A DNA stretch of 64,000 nt, from NCBI RefSeq assembly GCF_928382285.1, contig NZ_CAKMSS010000005.1:1-64000 (forward strand), read 5' to 3'. The notes below the pieces were generated by a model that was not told the origin of the DNA, searched no databases, and saw only the letters and a program-made list of their open reading frames with translations. This stretch comes from Rothia nasimurium. GTDB taxonomy: Bacteria; Actinomycetota; Actinomycetes; Actinomycetales; Micrococcaceae. The position numbers and the translations under genes were made by a program. Positions 36,712 through 49,091 of this stretch are shown piece by piece. Positions within the stretch are counted from its first letter, which is position 1. Every line of letters starts with the position of its first letter.

Positions 36712-36828
36712 GGTAGAACCTTTCGTAGGGGTGTCGATAGTTCCAGTATTGCACCGCCAGGCCGCGTAGGCGGGGTGCGACCCCGTAGAATAGCGGTCGA
36801 AACTTAGTATGTGAGATAAGGAGTGCGC

Positions 36829-37677
36829 ATGGGGCACCTTCAGGCTGACCTGGTTGATGTGAGCGGGTTTGAGCGGGTGGAGCTTCTGCCCTCGGTGGGG
36901 TCAACTAACGAGTATGCCCGGCAGATTCTGGTGGGTGATGCCCTGGTGCGCCGTAGCTATGGGGAGCTCTCGCTGGTCTCGACCGCCGACCAGAATGCGG
37001 GAAAAGGACGCCTGGATAGGGTTTGGGTGGCACCGGCCGGTGCCGCTTTGGCAACCAGCTTTATCGTGCGTCCGCATGTAAACCCCGCAAATAGGGTAGC
37101 CCCCGACCAGTACCACTGGTTCACGTCCTTAGCTGCACTGGCTGCCTGCGATGTTTTTGAGCAGCTTGCGGGGCTGCACCCCTCCATCAAGTGGCCTAAC
37201 GATGTGTTGCTGGGTAACCGAAAAGCCTGCGGTATTCTGGCCCAGCTTGTGATTGAGCCCGAGGGGCAGATCTCGGTAGTAGTGGGTATCGGCCTTAATC
37301 TAAACCTGACCCAGGAAGACCTTCCCGTTCCCACAGCCACCAGCGCTCTCATAGAATCGGGGCAGTCGATTGACCTCAATCGGGCACTGACGGTCTTGGC
37401 TGCTCACTTTGCCCGCTACTACCGAGACTTTGCAGCTAGCGGTTTTGATGCGGACGCCACCGTCGGTGGCCCCTCTTTGTTGGCCCGCCTGCGTGAGCGT
37501 ATGAGCACCCTGGGTGCTACCCTCACTATTCACTTACCCGGGGATGAGACCTTTAGGGGTACCGGGGTTGAGCTGACTGCTGAGGGGGAGTTGGTCGTCC
37601 GCTCAGATTCCGGCGAGGAACGAAGCTTCACCGTGGGGGACGTGGTACACGTACGCCCCCAGAGGTACGGCCGCTAG
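36829..37677 (+). CDS. birA: Biotin--[acetyl-CoA-carboxylase] ligase
   Basis: The 282-residue protein is a group I biotin protein ligase without the N-terminal DNA-binding domain. Motifs are LPSVGSTNEYARQ (about residue 22), DQNAGKGRLDRVWVAPAGAALATS (the GRGRxxR-type biotinyl-AMP loop, here GKGRLDR) and HPSIKWPNDVLLGNRKACGILAQ (about 120). The C-terminal SH3-like domain holds LPGDETFRGTGVEL. It attaches biotin to the carrier lysine of the carboxylase alpha subunit, whose partner genes lie just to the left. ATG at 36829 has AAGGAG 5 bases upstream, better than GTG at 36823. Confidence 0.94.
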   Translation: MGHLQADLVDVSGFERVELLPSVGSTNEYARQILVGDALVRRSYGELSLVSTADQNAGKGRLDRVWVAPAGAALATSFIVRPHVNPANRVAPDQYHWFTSLAALAACDVFEQLAGLHPSIKWPNDVLLGNRKACGILAQLVIEPEGQISVVVGIGLNLNLTQEDLPVPTATSALIESGQSIDLNRALTVLAAHFARYYRDFAASGFDADATVGGPSLLARLRERMSTLGATLTIHLPGDETFRGTGVELTAEGELVVRSDSGEERSFTVGDVVHVRPQRYGR

Positions 37678-37733
37678 GTGCGGTTAAGGCCGGAATATCG
37701 GGGAACCTTCAGGAAGCGTCGATAAACTCACCA

Positions 37734-38231
37734 GTGATGAAACTACGAGGCGACCTTTATCCCGCAGAGTACACCCTTGCCGCAACGCGCGCCCACGGGG
37801 TGCTTTTGTTGCGCCCCCTTCTTTATTTTTTTCTTGCCATGACCGCTTGGAGCTTCGCCTCAGCCCTGGGTGTTGGGGCCCCGGGCTGGCGCTATCTAGC
37901 CTTGGCTTTTGCCCTAGGGCTGGCTTGGCTAGGTCTTAGAGGGGTGCTGCGGTGGGTGGCTACCAGCTATCTACTCACTACTCACCGCTTAGTGATTAGA
38001 CGGGGCTTGGGCTCAGGTAAGGACGTCAGTGTTCCGCTGAACCAGATAGAAGGGGTAAGCGTGGGGCACCGTCATCTGGTGGGGCTGGCCAATGCTGCGG
38101 CTCTAACCGTTCATGCTCGCGGGGTGCAACACGTGCTGCGGGCAGCGCCGGACCCTGAGCGCCTGAGTGGGAAGATTCAGGAAGCTCAGCGAGCGTTACT
38201 GAGCGGGAACTCTTCTCGGTATCGGGTGTAA
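37734..38231 (+). CDS. PH-domain membrane protein
   Basis: The 165-residue protein has two membrane helices (about 24-44 and 50-72) followed by a bacterial PH-like (DUF304/bPH2) domain. The domain shows SYLLTTHRLVIRRGLGSGKDVSVPLNQIEGVSVG and ends near residue 145. Such proteins are common beside birA and other envelope-related genes of actinobacteria; their function is unknown. Start may be GTG 37734 or ATG 37737, both downstream of a TAAACT hexamer at 37723-37728. The gene follows birA by 56 bp. No signal for a partner is visible. Confidence 0.8.
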   Translation: MMKLRGDLYPAEYTLAATRAHGVLLLRPLLYFFLAMTAWSFASALGVGAPGWRYLALAFALGLAWLGLRGVLRWVATSYLLTTHRLVIRRGLGSGKDVSVPLNQIEGVSVGHRHLVGLANAAALTVHARGVQHVLRAAPDPERLSGKIQEAQRALLSGNSSRYRV

Positions 38232-38454
38232 AAGCTACATTATTTGTCTGATAAGCCTAAACAGGTTCTTTGGGTTCGAAAAAAGGTGATGGCGGGCATA
38301 GAATAGGCGGTGGCGCTTATCGGGTGGTGAACATTTCGTAGCCTAGCTCACAGTAACTGGGTATTCTTGAAGTAGGTAACTACTCGCCGTGCCAGCCCTA
38401 GACCCTATTACCTCTAGAACCACGCAGCACTAAACATAGAGAAGGAAGACCCCC

Positions 38455-39582
38455 GTGGAGAAGTCAGCACCCGGTAGCGACCCCGCCGAACAGGCCGGCA
38501 CCGCGCCCCACCGGAGCAGGCACCACCATAACCGCGTGCAAAGCCAGCTCTACCGTAGCGACGAAGCCCGGCAGGGCGTGCTGGAGCTCGAACGCGCTCT
38601 TCTAGGGGAAAATCGCAGCATGAAACGCGGCGAGGTAGCAGATGAAGCCGGCGTGCCCCTGCTGACCGCTCGTAAGATTTGGCGCTCCCTGGGCTTGCCC
38701 AACCTCACCGACGATGATGCCTATTTCACCCATGCCGATAGCAAGGCCCTGACCACCGTTACTTCCCTTATTAAAGAGGGTAAGCTCACCGAAGAAGCCG
38801 CCCTATCACTCACCCGTTCGGTAGGGCAGATGATGGACCGCATGGTGGTCTGGCAGGTCGAAGCTCTAGTGGAAGATATGGTGATTAATGGCGGGCTGAC
38901 CGACACCGAAGCCCGCGGCGAACTGCTCAGCCTCCTGCCGCGCCTGATTGAAGACCTCGAAGATATCACCGTCTACGGCTACCGTCGGATGCTCAACTCG
39001 GCTATCTTGCGTCTGGCCCTCCGCGATGAAGAGGGCAGCACCGACCTGGCAGACAGCGACCTGCCCCTAGCCCGGGGCGTGGGATTCGTTGACCTTGTTT
39101 CCTACACCTCGCTCTCTCGTGAAATGAACGAGCGCAACCTAGCCCGCCTCGTCAAGAGCTTCGAGCAGCGCTGCGCCGAGGTAATCGCGGTAGGTGGGGG
39201 TCGCATCATCAAAACGGTAGGGGATGAGGTCATGTACCTGGTTGAATCCCCCGAAGACGGTGCCCGTATCGCTCTGACCCTCTCAAAACTCATCAGTGAA
39301 GACCCGCAGCTCCCTGAAGCCCGCGTGTCCTTTGTCTGGGGACGCGTGCTACCGCGTCTGGGGGACATCTACGGCCCCACCGTCAACCTGGCATCCCGCC
39401 TGGTCGCGCTGACCGAACCCGGCGTCGTCCTCACCGACGCCTCTACCGCTGAAGCTCTCGAAGATGACAAGCGTTTTGTCCTCATACCCCAGGGCGTGCG
39501 TAACGTTCGGGGCTTTGGCAATGTTAGGCCCGTGGCTATCACCCCGGGCATAGGTAATGAACTGGAGATCGATTTCGAATGA
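38455..39582 (+). CDS. Class III adenylate/guanylate cyclase
   Basis: The 375-residue protein has an N-terminal helical regulatory region (about 35-190) like the autoinhibitory domain of mycobacterial Rv1264, then a class III cyclase catalytic domain. The catalytic domain shows GFVDLVSYTSLSREM (metal aspartate), GGRIIKTVGDEVMYLV (substrate lysine and second metal aspartate) and LGDIYGPTVNLASRL, with the transition-state asparagine and arginine. All key residues are present, so it should make cyclic AMP. No membrane helix is seen. GTG at 38455 is preceded by AAGGAAG. The PP2C gene overlaps its last four bases, indicating coupled translation. Confidence 0.92.
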   Translation: MEKSAPGSDPAEQAGTAPHRSRHHHNRVQSQLYRSDEARQGVLELERALLGENRSMKRGEVADEAGVPLLTARKIWRSLGLPNLTDDDAYFTHADSKALTTVTSLIKEGKLTEEAALSLTRSVGQMMDRMVVWQVEALVEDMVINGGLTDTEARGELLSLLPRLIEDLEDITVYGYRRMLNSAILRLALRDEEGSTDLADSDLPLARGVGFVDLVSYTSLSREMNERNLARLVKSFEQRCAEVIAVGGGRIIKTVGDEVMYLVESPEDGARIALTLSKLISEDPQLPEARVSFVWGRVLPRLGDIYGPTVNLASRLVALTEPGVVLTDASTAEALEDDKRFVLIPQGVRNVRGFGNVRPVAITPGIGNELEIDFE

Positions 39583-40655
39583 CCACTGCCCCCAATCTCA
39601 CTATCTACGCGGGCAAGTCAACCGACGTAGGCCAGTACCGCGATAACAACGAAGACTCCATGGTCGTTGCCGGAACCCTCTGCGTGGTTGCTGACGGCAT
39701 GGGCGGGCATGAAAAGGGCGAAGTCGCCTCCCGCTTGTGCACCCGCACCCTAGCCTACGCCCAGATGTTTACCCGCCCCGGCGGTATGACCGAAGAAGAA
39801 GAGGCCGCTTTCCGGCAGGAGGTCGCCAGCGAAACAAGCGGCGAGGAGTCAGGTGGACGCCGCCTGCGCAAGCGCCGCAAAGAAACCTCGGCCCTCAACC
39901 GCCAGATTCTCAGAACCCTGGACAAAATCAAGGAAATCATTGGCGAGGCCGACGAAGCCATCAAAAATGCCCTTGACCTGCGGGCTGGCACCACCGTCAC
40001 AGGTGTCTGGCTCACCCACATCGGGGACCAGCAGATGTGGTTTATCTTCAACGTGGGTGATTCCCGTACCTACCGTCTGGTTCGAGCAGAAGAAGCCCAG
40101 ACCGAAGATGCCCTTTCTATCTCCAACGGGCCGGTTGAAGGTCTCGAACTGGAACAAATCACCGTAGACCACTCTGAGGTGCAGTACCTCGTCGATACTG
40201 GCCAAATCACCGCTATCGAAGCGCTCACCCACCCTCGCCGCAACGTCATCACCCGTGCCCTGGGCACCGGCAACTACTGGGAACCAGACTTCTGGGTTAT
40301 CCCAGCCCGAGAGGGCGACCGTCTGATGATGTGCTCCGACGGCCTATCAGGCGAACTGTCCCATAACTATATGGCTCGTGTGCTTGCTACTGTTGAGCAC
40401 CCCCAGGACGCTGCCGACGTGCTCCAGATGGCTGCCCTGCGCGCCGGTGGGCGCGATAACATCACCGTTATCGTGGCTGATGCCATTACCCTTGAGGACG
40501 CCGAAGCCCGCGCAGCTGAGCTCAAGGCCCTCACAGAGACTGACGCCCACGAAATCGTAGCCAACATCGACGGCTACGACTACCCCCATACCGCCACTAC
40601 CGAAGAGGAACAGTTCCACTCTGAAAAAGAACTGCACCGAGGCATCAACGGCTAG
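39579..40655 (+). CDS. PP2C-type serine/threonine phosphatase
   Basis: The 358-residue cytoplasmic protein has the PP2C core with motifs VGQYRDNNEDSMVV, VADGMGGHEKGEVASRL (metal aspartate and glycine), GTTVTGVWL, FNVGDSRTYRLV, LMMCSDGLSGELS and GGRDNITVIVADA. A charged insertion of about 60 residues (about 68-130, with an RRLRKRRKET stretch) lies between motifs and is not typical of the minimal domain. It may be a regulatory or docking segment. The gene overlaps the cyclase gene by four bases, so phosphatase and cyclase are made together. It would dephosphorylate Ser/Thr-phosphorylated proteins. Confidence 0.93.
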   Translation: MTTAPNLTIYAGKSTDVGQYRDNNEDSMVVAGTLCVVADGMGGHEKGEVASRLCTRTLAYAQMFTRPGGMTEEEEAAFRQEVASETSGEESGGRRLRKRRKETSALNRQILRTLDKIKEIIGEADEAIKNALDLRAGTTVTGVWLTHIGDQQMWFIFNVGDSRTYRLVRAEEAQTEDALSISNGPVEGLELEQITVDHSEVQYLVDTGQITAIEALTHPRRNVITRALGTGNYWEPDFWVIPAREGDRLMMCSDGLSGELSHNYMARVLATVEHPQDAADVLQMAALRAGGRDNITVIVADAITLEDAEARAAELKALTETDAHEIVANIDGYDYPHTATTEEEQFHSEKELHRGING

Positions 40656-40677
40656 AGTTCAGCCGGGGAGGTTATAG

Positions 40678-44132
<3,455 letters not shown>

Positions 44133-44179
44133 GGGCCACCGGGTTCTTAGACCTCTAGCGGATTTCTGATCTCACACTG

Positions 44180-44219
44180 TCGCCCCCTAGCCTGCATAGG
44201 CTAGGGGGCGATTCTTTTT
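44180..44219 (+). terminator. Terminator of rpf
   Basis: A perfect 14-bp stem (44180-44193 with 44198-44211) with GCAT loop is followed by TTCTTTTTT. Confidence 0.93.
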
Positions 44220-44290
44220 TAAATCGTGTTATGACCGTCGGCGGGCTAAGATAGAGACTGAAAACCTATGTCTAACTCGTGGAAGTGATT

Positions 44291-44587
44291 ATGTCTGCTA
44301 TTACGAGTGAGCAGGTGGCACACCTTGCCATGCTGGCTCATATCGAGATGACTGATGAAGAGCTGGCCGCTATGGCCGCTGAGCTCGACGTCATCGTAGA
44401 ATCCGTCAAGTCAGTCTCAGACGCCGTCTCAGACGATATTCCGGCAACCAGCCACCCCATCCCGCTCAAGAACGTCTTCCGTGACGACGTGGTGGGCGAA
44501 ACCCTGACGGCTGAAGAAGCTCTCTCGGGTGCCCCCGATGCCGAAGACGGTAAGTTCAAGGTTCCGGCAATTCTGGACGAAGACTAA
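44291..44587 (+). CDS. gatC: Asp-tRNA(Asn)/Glu-tRNA(Gln) amidotransferase subunit C
   Basis: The 98-residue protein is GatC, the helical clamp that stabilises GatA-GatB. It begins MSAITSEQVAHLAMLAHIEM, matching the family, and ends with VFRDDVVGETLTAEEAL...KVPAILDED. The ATG at 44291 is preferred to an in-frame GTG at 44279 because GGAAG lies at the right distance before it. GatA starts 9 bp downstream, forming the operon gatCAB. The presence of gatCAB implies indirect synthesis of Gln-tRNA and/or Asn-tRNA. Confidence 0.95.
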   Translation: MSAITSEQVAHLAMLAHIEMTDEELAAMAAELDVIVESVKSVSDAVSDDIPATSHPIPLKNVFRDDVVGETLTAEEALSGAPDAEDGKFKVPAILDED

Positions 44588-44596
44588 GGAGCGGGC

Positions 44597-46186
44597 ATGA
44601 ACGACATCATCAAACTTTCCGCAGCAGAACTTGCTGACAAGCTGGCCGCAGGGGAACTGACCTCTGTTGAGGCAACCCAGGCCTACATCGACCATATCAT
44701 CGCCACCGACGGCGAACCCCTAGACGCAGATAACCGCGCAGCCGGTAAGAGCGGTCTCAACGCCTTCCTGCACCTCAACGCTGAAGAGGCCCTGGAAGTT
44801 GCTGCCGCTGTAGACGCAGACCGCGCCGCCGGCAAGGAACTCCCTGCCCTGGCAGGCGTCCCCATCGCCGTTAAAGACCTCATTGTCACCAAGGGCCAGC
44901 CCACCACCGCCGCCTCCCGTATGCTTGAGGGCTGGATGAGCCCCTACGACGGCACCGTCACCCAGAAGATCCGCGAGGCCCGCATGCCCATTCTGGGTAA
45001 GACCAACCTCGACGAGTTCGCCATGGGCTCCACCACCGAGCACTCAGCGTTCGGCGTCACTCGCAACCCCTGGGCCCTGGACCGCATTCCCGGTGGCTCC
45101 GGCGGCGGCTCCGCTGTAGCTGTTGCTGCCTTCCAGGCCCCCTTGGCCCTGGGCACCGATACCGGTGGCTCTATCCGCCAGCCCGCAGCCGTCACTGGCT
45201 CCGTTGGCGTCAAGCCCACCTACGGCTCGGTCTCCCGCTACGGCGTCATTGCCATGGCCTCATCCCTGGACCAGGTCGGCCCCTGTGCCCGCACCGTCCT
45301 CGACACCGCCCTGCTGCACGAGGTCATCGGCGGTCACGACCCCAAGGACTCCACCTCCCTGAACGAGCCCGTGCCCGCCTACGCGGACGCCGCCCGCGCC
45401 GGTGCCGCTGAAGGTGGCCTCAAGGGCCTGCGCGTCGGCGTCATCAAGGAGCTGACCGGCGAGGGCTTCCAGCCCGGCGTTATGGCCCGCTTCAACGAGT
45501 CCCTGGAGCTGCTCAAGGAAGCTGGCGCAGAAATCGTTGAGGTCTCTCTGCCCTCCGTCAAGGAAGCAATCGGGGCTTACTACCTGATTATGTCCTCCGA
45601 GGTCTCATCCAACCTGGCCAAGTACGACGGCGTCCGCTTCGGTCTGCGTAAGCTGCCCGAAGAAGGCCACGTCACCATCGAACGCGTCATGGCAGCCTCC
45701 CGTGCCGCAGGCTTCGGCTCAGAAGCCAAGCGCCGCATCATCCTGGGTACCTACGCCCTGTCCGCCGGCTACTACGACGCCTACTACGGCTCAGCCCAGA
45801 AGGTACGCACCCTGATTCAGCGCGACTACGCCAAGGCATTTGAGGTCGCAGACGTGCTGATCAGCCCCACCGCGCCCACCACCGCCTACAAGCTGGGGGA
45901 GAAGACCAAGGGCGACCCCATGGCCATGTACAAGGGCGATATCGCCACCGTACCCACCAACCTGGCCGGTGTACCCTCCCTGTCCCTGCCCGGTGGCCTG
46001 GCAGATGAGGACGGCCTGCCCGTCGGCATCCAGTTCACCGCCCCCGCCCACGAGGACGCCTGCCTCTACCGCGCCGGTGCTGGCCTGGAAGCCCTGCTGA
46101 CCGCTAAGTGGGGTGGCTACCTGCACGAGCAGCTGCCCGACACCGCCGCCCTGATCCGTGACTTTGACTTCGAGGGAGCTAAGTAA
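44597..46186 (+). CDS. gatA: Asp-tRNA(Asn)/Glu-tRNA(Gln) amidotransferase subunit A
   Basis: The 529-residue protein is the amidase subunit, which hydrolyses glutamine and passes ammonia to GatB. The amidase-signature triad is visible: the lysine in [18 protein letters not shown] (about 90), the cis-serine in [12 protein letters not shown] (about 190) and the nucleophile serine in the same region, with the glycine/serine-rich [15 protein letters not shown] before it. Length and C-terminal [17 protein letters not shown] match GatA. GAGGAG lies before the ATG. It is followed directly by gatB. Confidence 0.97.
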   Translation: MNDIIKLSAAELADKLAAGELTSVEATQAYIDHIIATDGEPLDADNRAAGKSGLNAFLHLNAEEALEVAAAVDADRAAGKELPALAGVPIAVKDLIVTKGQPTTAASRMLEGWMSPYDGTVTQKIREARMPILGKTNLDEFAMGSTTEHSAFGVTRNPWALDRIPGGSGGGSAVAVAAFQAPLALGTDTGGSIRQPAAVTGSVGVKPTYGSVSRYGVIAMASSLDQVGPCARTVLDTALLHEVIGGHDPKDSTSLNEPVPAYADAARAGAAEGGLKGLRVGVIKELTGEGFQPGVMARFNESLELLKEAGAEIVEVSLPSVKEAIGAYYLIMSSEVSSNLAKYDGVRFGLRKLPEEGHVTIERVMAASRAAGFGSEAKRRIILGTYALSAGYYDAYYGSAQKVRTLIQRDYAKAFEVADVLISPTAPTTAYKLGEKTKGDPMAMYKGDIATVPTNLAGVPSLSLPGGLADEDGLPVGIQFTAPAHEDACLYRAGAGLEALLTAKWGGYLHEQLPDTAALIRDFDFEGAK

Positions 46187-47692
46187 ATGTCTGACGAAAT
46201 CCTGTCGTTTGAAGAAGCCATGGAGAAGTACGACCCCGTACTCGGCTTCGAGGTTCACGTAGAACTTAACACCAAGACCAAGATGTTCGACGCCGCTCCT
46301 AACGAGTTTGGCGATACCCCGAACACCAACGTCACCCCCGTCTCCCTGGGCCTGCCCGGTGTGCTGCCGGTGGTTAACGGTAAGGCTGTTGAATCAGCTA
46401 TCAAGCTGGGCCTGGCACTGGGCTGCGAGATTGCGCCCGTTAGCCACTTTGCCCGCAAGAACTACTTCTACCCCGATACCCCCAAGAACTTCCAGACCTC
46501 CCAGTACGACGAGCCCATCGCCGCCAACGGGTCCCTGGACGTTGAACTGGAGGACGGCACCGTCTTCACCATAGACATCGAGCGTGCCCACATGGAAGAA
46601 GACGCTGGCAAGCTGACCCATAAGGGCGGCACCGCTGGCCGTATTCAGGGTGCAGACTTCTCTCTGGTCGACTACAACCGTGCCGGTGTTCCCCTGATTG
46701 AAATCGTGACCCGCCCCATCGTGGGTGCGGGCGATAAGGCCCCTGAGCTGGCCCGCGCCTACGTGGCTGCTATCCGCGAAATCGTCAAGAACCTGGGTAT
46801 CTCCGACGCCCGCATGGAACGCGGTAACGTGCGCTGCGACGCCAACGTCTCGCTCATGCCCAAGGGATCCACCGAGTTCGGTACCCGCTCAGAAACCAAG
46901 AACGTCAACTCCCTGCGTTCGGTCGAGCGTGCAGTACGCTACGAGATTCAGCGTCACGCGGCCGTCCTCGAAGCTGGCGAGAAGGTTGTTCAGGAAACCC
47001 GCCACTGGCACGAAGACACCCGCGAGACCACCAGCGGCCGCCCCAAGTCTGACGCCGACGACTACCGCTACTTCCCCGAGCCCGACCTGGTTCCGGTCGT
47101 CACCGACGAAGAGTGGATTGAGCGCCTGCGCGCCGAGCTGCCCGAGCCTCCCGCCGAGCGCCGCCGCCGTCTGAAGGCCGACTGGGGCTTCTCGGACGAA
47201 GAGTTCCGCGACGTGGTCAACGCCGGTGCTATGGACGCCATTGAAGAGACCGTTGCCGCCGGTGCTCCCGCCTCAGTTGCTCGTAAGTGGTGGATGGGCG
47301 AGATCGCCCGTATTGCCAAGGAGCGCGAGGTTGAGCTGACCGAAACCGGTGCAACCGCCGCTACCATCGTTGAGCTCAACCAGCTGATTGAGGGTAAGAA
47401 GATCAACGATAAGATTGCCCGTCAGGTACTGGGCTTCGTCATTGAGGGCGAGGGCACCCCTGCTGAAATCGTTGAGAAGCGAGGCCTGGCCGTTGTTTCT
47501 GACGATTCGGCTCTGACTGCCGCTATCGACGAGGCTCTGGCCGCTATGCCCGATGTTGCCGACAAGATTCGCGCCGGTAAGGTGCAGGCCGCTGGCGCCG
47601 TCGTCGGCCAGGTTATGAAGGCTACCCGCGGTCAGGCAGATGCCGGACGCGTGCGCGAGCTGATTCTCGAAAAGCTGGGCGTCGAGGGCTAA
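46187..47692 (+). CDS. gatB: Asp-tRNA(Asn)/Glu-tRNA(Gln) amidotransferase subunit B
   Basis: The 501-residue protein is GatB, the kinase/transamidase subunit that activates tRNA-bound Glu or Asp and amidates it. The family signature begins [16 protein letters not shown] (about 23). [32 protein letters not shown] and [12 protein letters not shown] follow, and the helical and YqeY tail domains fill residues 300-500. The ATG starts at the base after the gatA stop. A hairpin terminator follows. All three subunits look complete. Confidence 0.97.
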   Translation: MSDEILSFEEAMEKYDPVLGFEVHVELNTKTKMFDAAPNEFGDTPNTNVTPVSLGLPGVLPVVNGKAVESAIKLGLALGCEIAPVSHFARKNYFYPDTPKNFQTSQYDEPIAANGSLDVELEDGTVFTIDIERAHMEEDAGKLTHKGGTAGRIQGADFSLVDYNRAGVPLIEIVTRPIVGAGDKAPELARAYVAAIREIVKNLGISDARMERGNVRCDANVSLMPKGSTEFGTRSETKNVNSLRSVERAVRYEIQRHAAVLEAGEKVVQETRHWHEDTRETTSGRPKSDADDYRYFPEPDLVPVVTDEEWIERLRAELPEPPAERRRRLKADWGFSDEEFRDVVNAGAMDAIEETVAAGAPASVARKWWMGEIARIAKEREVELTETGATAATIVELNQLIEGKKINDKIARQVLGFVIEGEGTPAEIVEKRGLAVVSDDSALTAAIDEALAAMPDVADKIRAGKVQAAGAVVGQVMKATRGQADAGRVRELILEKLGVEG

Positions 47693-47721
47693 CCCCCTTT
47701 TCTCTGGTCAAGCTACTGACT

Positions 47722-47756
47722 GGGCGTTCTCCCCTGTGGGAGGGCGCCCGGTTTTT
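47722..47756 (+). terminator. Terminator of gatCAB
   Basis: A 12-bp stem with two G-T pairs (47722-47733 with 47738-47749) is followed by GGTTTTTCTTG. Confidence 0.85.
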
Positions 47757-47785
47757 CTTGCCCTGGAGGGGGAAAGGGCACAAAG

Positions 47786-47817
47786 AAGGCGCCCGCTCTG
47801 GGAAAGAGGGGCGCCTT
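47786..47817. terminator. Second hairpin, usable on both strands
   Basis: AAGGCGCCC-type arms (47786-47794 and 47809-47817) pair perfectly. On the minus strand TTCTTTGT follows, on the plus strand ATTACTTTG. It would end a minus-strand transcript of the hairpin-rich region to its right. Confidence 0.6.
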
Positions 47818-47824
47818 ATTACTT

Positions 47825-48135
47825 TGCACCGCGGGTAGGGCTCTGGGGTAAAGAGCTCTACCCGGTGAACGGTCGGCGCACTAGGGAAAACTAACCGACC
47901 GCTAGGTTAGGTAGCAAAAATCGCACTGAAGCTACCTAGGGTCTCGATTTAACACGGTGAGAGACCCTCACACTAGCACAGAGGGGGGGAAACTAGGAGC
48001 GAAAAACATGCACCAGGGGCGGGATGTTCTTTTCAGAAGCTCTGAGTCTCGAACACCGGTTAGAAAATCGAGTGTAAGGAAAGATGGTTACCACATCCAC
48101 CAAACCTTACACCTTTAGGTTATGTTCTCCCACGT
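47825..48135. ncRNA. Candidate structured non-coding RNA
   Basis: This gene-free stretch contains consecutive inverted repeats: 47833-47844/47852-47863 (12 bp, one G-T), 47870-47876/47895-47901 (7 bp), 47908-47915/47931-47938 (8 bp), 47938-47945/47961-47968 (8 bp) and 48072-48079/48105-48112 (8 bp), plus small hairpins between. On the minus strand a promoter pair (see 48140-48167) precedes it and a terminator hairpin (47786-47817) ends it, giving a transcript of about 350 nt. The wobble pairs fit the plus strand slightly better, so strand is undecided. It lacks the signature sequences of RNase P RNA, tmRNA and SRP RNA. Confidence 0.4.
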
Positions 48136-48139
48136 CTCG

Positions 48140-48167
48140 CTTATATCGCAGTTTTACTGTGCGGCAA
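48140..48167 (-). promoter_or_regulatory. Minus-strand promoter-like pair
   Basis: Read on the minus strand, TTGCCG (48167-48162), a 16-bp spacer and TATAAG (48145-48140) match a housekeeping promoter. It points into the hairpin-rich region, away from the gene ending at 48194. Confidence 0.45.
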
Positions 48168-48193
48168 AAATTTTTGGGTGAAAACAAAGGGCC

Positions 48194-49090
48194 TTAGACA
48201 GCGGGGGCCCAGTTGAGGGCAAGAGTGGTGTCTTTGAGGCTGGGGTAGAAGTGGGAGAGGTAGTCGGTGACGGTTTCAGCACAGCTGGTGGTGATAGGGG
48301 AATGCCCGGCAGAGACCTGCTCGGTGAAGCTCACAGTTAGGGGGCTGCCTGCTGTGGTGAGCTTGATGGCTGCGGAGTAGCTGCGGTGGGTGAAGGGTAA
48401 AAGGAGCTGGTAGCTGCCGTCCGCCTGGGGGTGGACGGTGCCGCGGACGCTGAAACGCAGCATAAAGGTTTGTAGGGGCGGGATGAAGCTGGTGGGGGTG
48501 AAGACCCAGTCCTGGTCTTCACTCACGCGCGATACCGAAAAATGGCGGTTGGTGCAGATGAGCTCTTGCCCCTGGGGCAGGGCAAAGACGAAGGCTGAGC
48601 AGCCTGATTCGAGGCTGAGCAGGGTGTAGGTGGCGTTGAGGGTAAAGTCACCGGGAGCAGCCGGGGCAAGCTGAATGTCGAGGTAGCAGCTTGAGGTGAG
48701 TACCTGGGGGTTGGTGCGGAGGAACTGGACGGTTTCTGAGTCGTCGAAACCTTGAGTGGCTGCCTTGTGGAGGGTTTTTTGGGTGCGTTCGTCGAAGCCG
48801 AAGGTTTCGCTGAATAGGTCGATAGTTTCGCTGCTGATGTGCTCGCCGGTAATAGCGCGGCGCACCCGGTCTTTGTGCTTGTGGGGCGGGATTTCTAGGC
48901 CGTAGACGGTGTGCTGGTGGGCGCTGATGGCGCGGGCGATAGCCCTGATAGAGAAGGGGTTGGCTTCGCCCAGTTTTTCGTGGTGGATGTAGCGTTCCCA
49001 GGTGTCGCGCACATAGGGTTCCAAGAGCTCTGAGCGGAGTAGGGCGCTGACCAGCTGGGTGGTTGAGTCTGAGTGGGGTGTAGTAGACAT
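48194..49090 (-). CDS. Unknown protein, downstream member of paralogous pair
   Basis: The 298-residue protein shares an N-terminal domain of about 90 residues with the product of the gene just upstream: a helical segment ending KDRVRRAITGEHISSETIDL, then FSETFGFDERTQ. This resembles HTH-like modules found at the N-terminus of several uncharacterised actinobacterial proteins, but I cannot name the family. The C-terminal 200 residues look rich in beta strands, with no membrane helix or signal peptide. ATG at 49090 lies one base after the upstream stop, so the pair is translationally coupled; the longer frame to 49180 overlaps the upstream gene and is unlikely. Function is unknown. Confidence 0.75.
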   Translation of the reverse strand: MSTTPHSDSTTQLVSALLRSELLEPYVRDTWERYIHHEKLGEANPFSIRAIARAISAHQHTVYGLEIPPHKHKDRVRRAITGEHISSETIDLFSETFGFDERTQKTLHKAATQGFDDSETVQFLRTNPQVLTSSCYLDIQLAPAAPGDFTLNATYTLLSLESGCSAFVFALPQGQELICTNRHFSVSRVSEDQDWVFTPTSFIPPLQTFMLRFSVRGTVHPQADGSYQLLLPFTHRSYSAAIKLTTAGSPLTVSFTEQVSAGHSPITTSCAETVTDYLSHFYPSLKDTTLALNWAPAV

Positions 49091-49091
49091 G

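Noticed and set aside
47825..48135. RNase P RNA, tmRNA or SRP RNA in the hairpin-rich gap
   Set aside because: None of their conserved signature sequences (for example GAGGAAAGTCC) is present on either strand.
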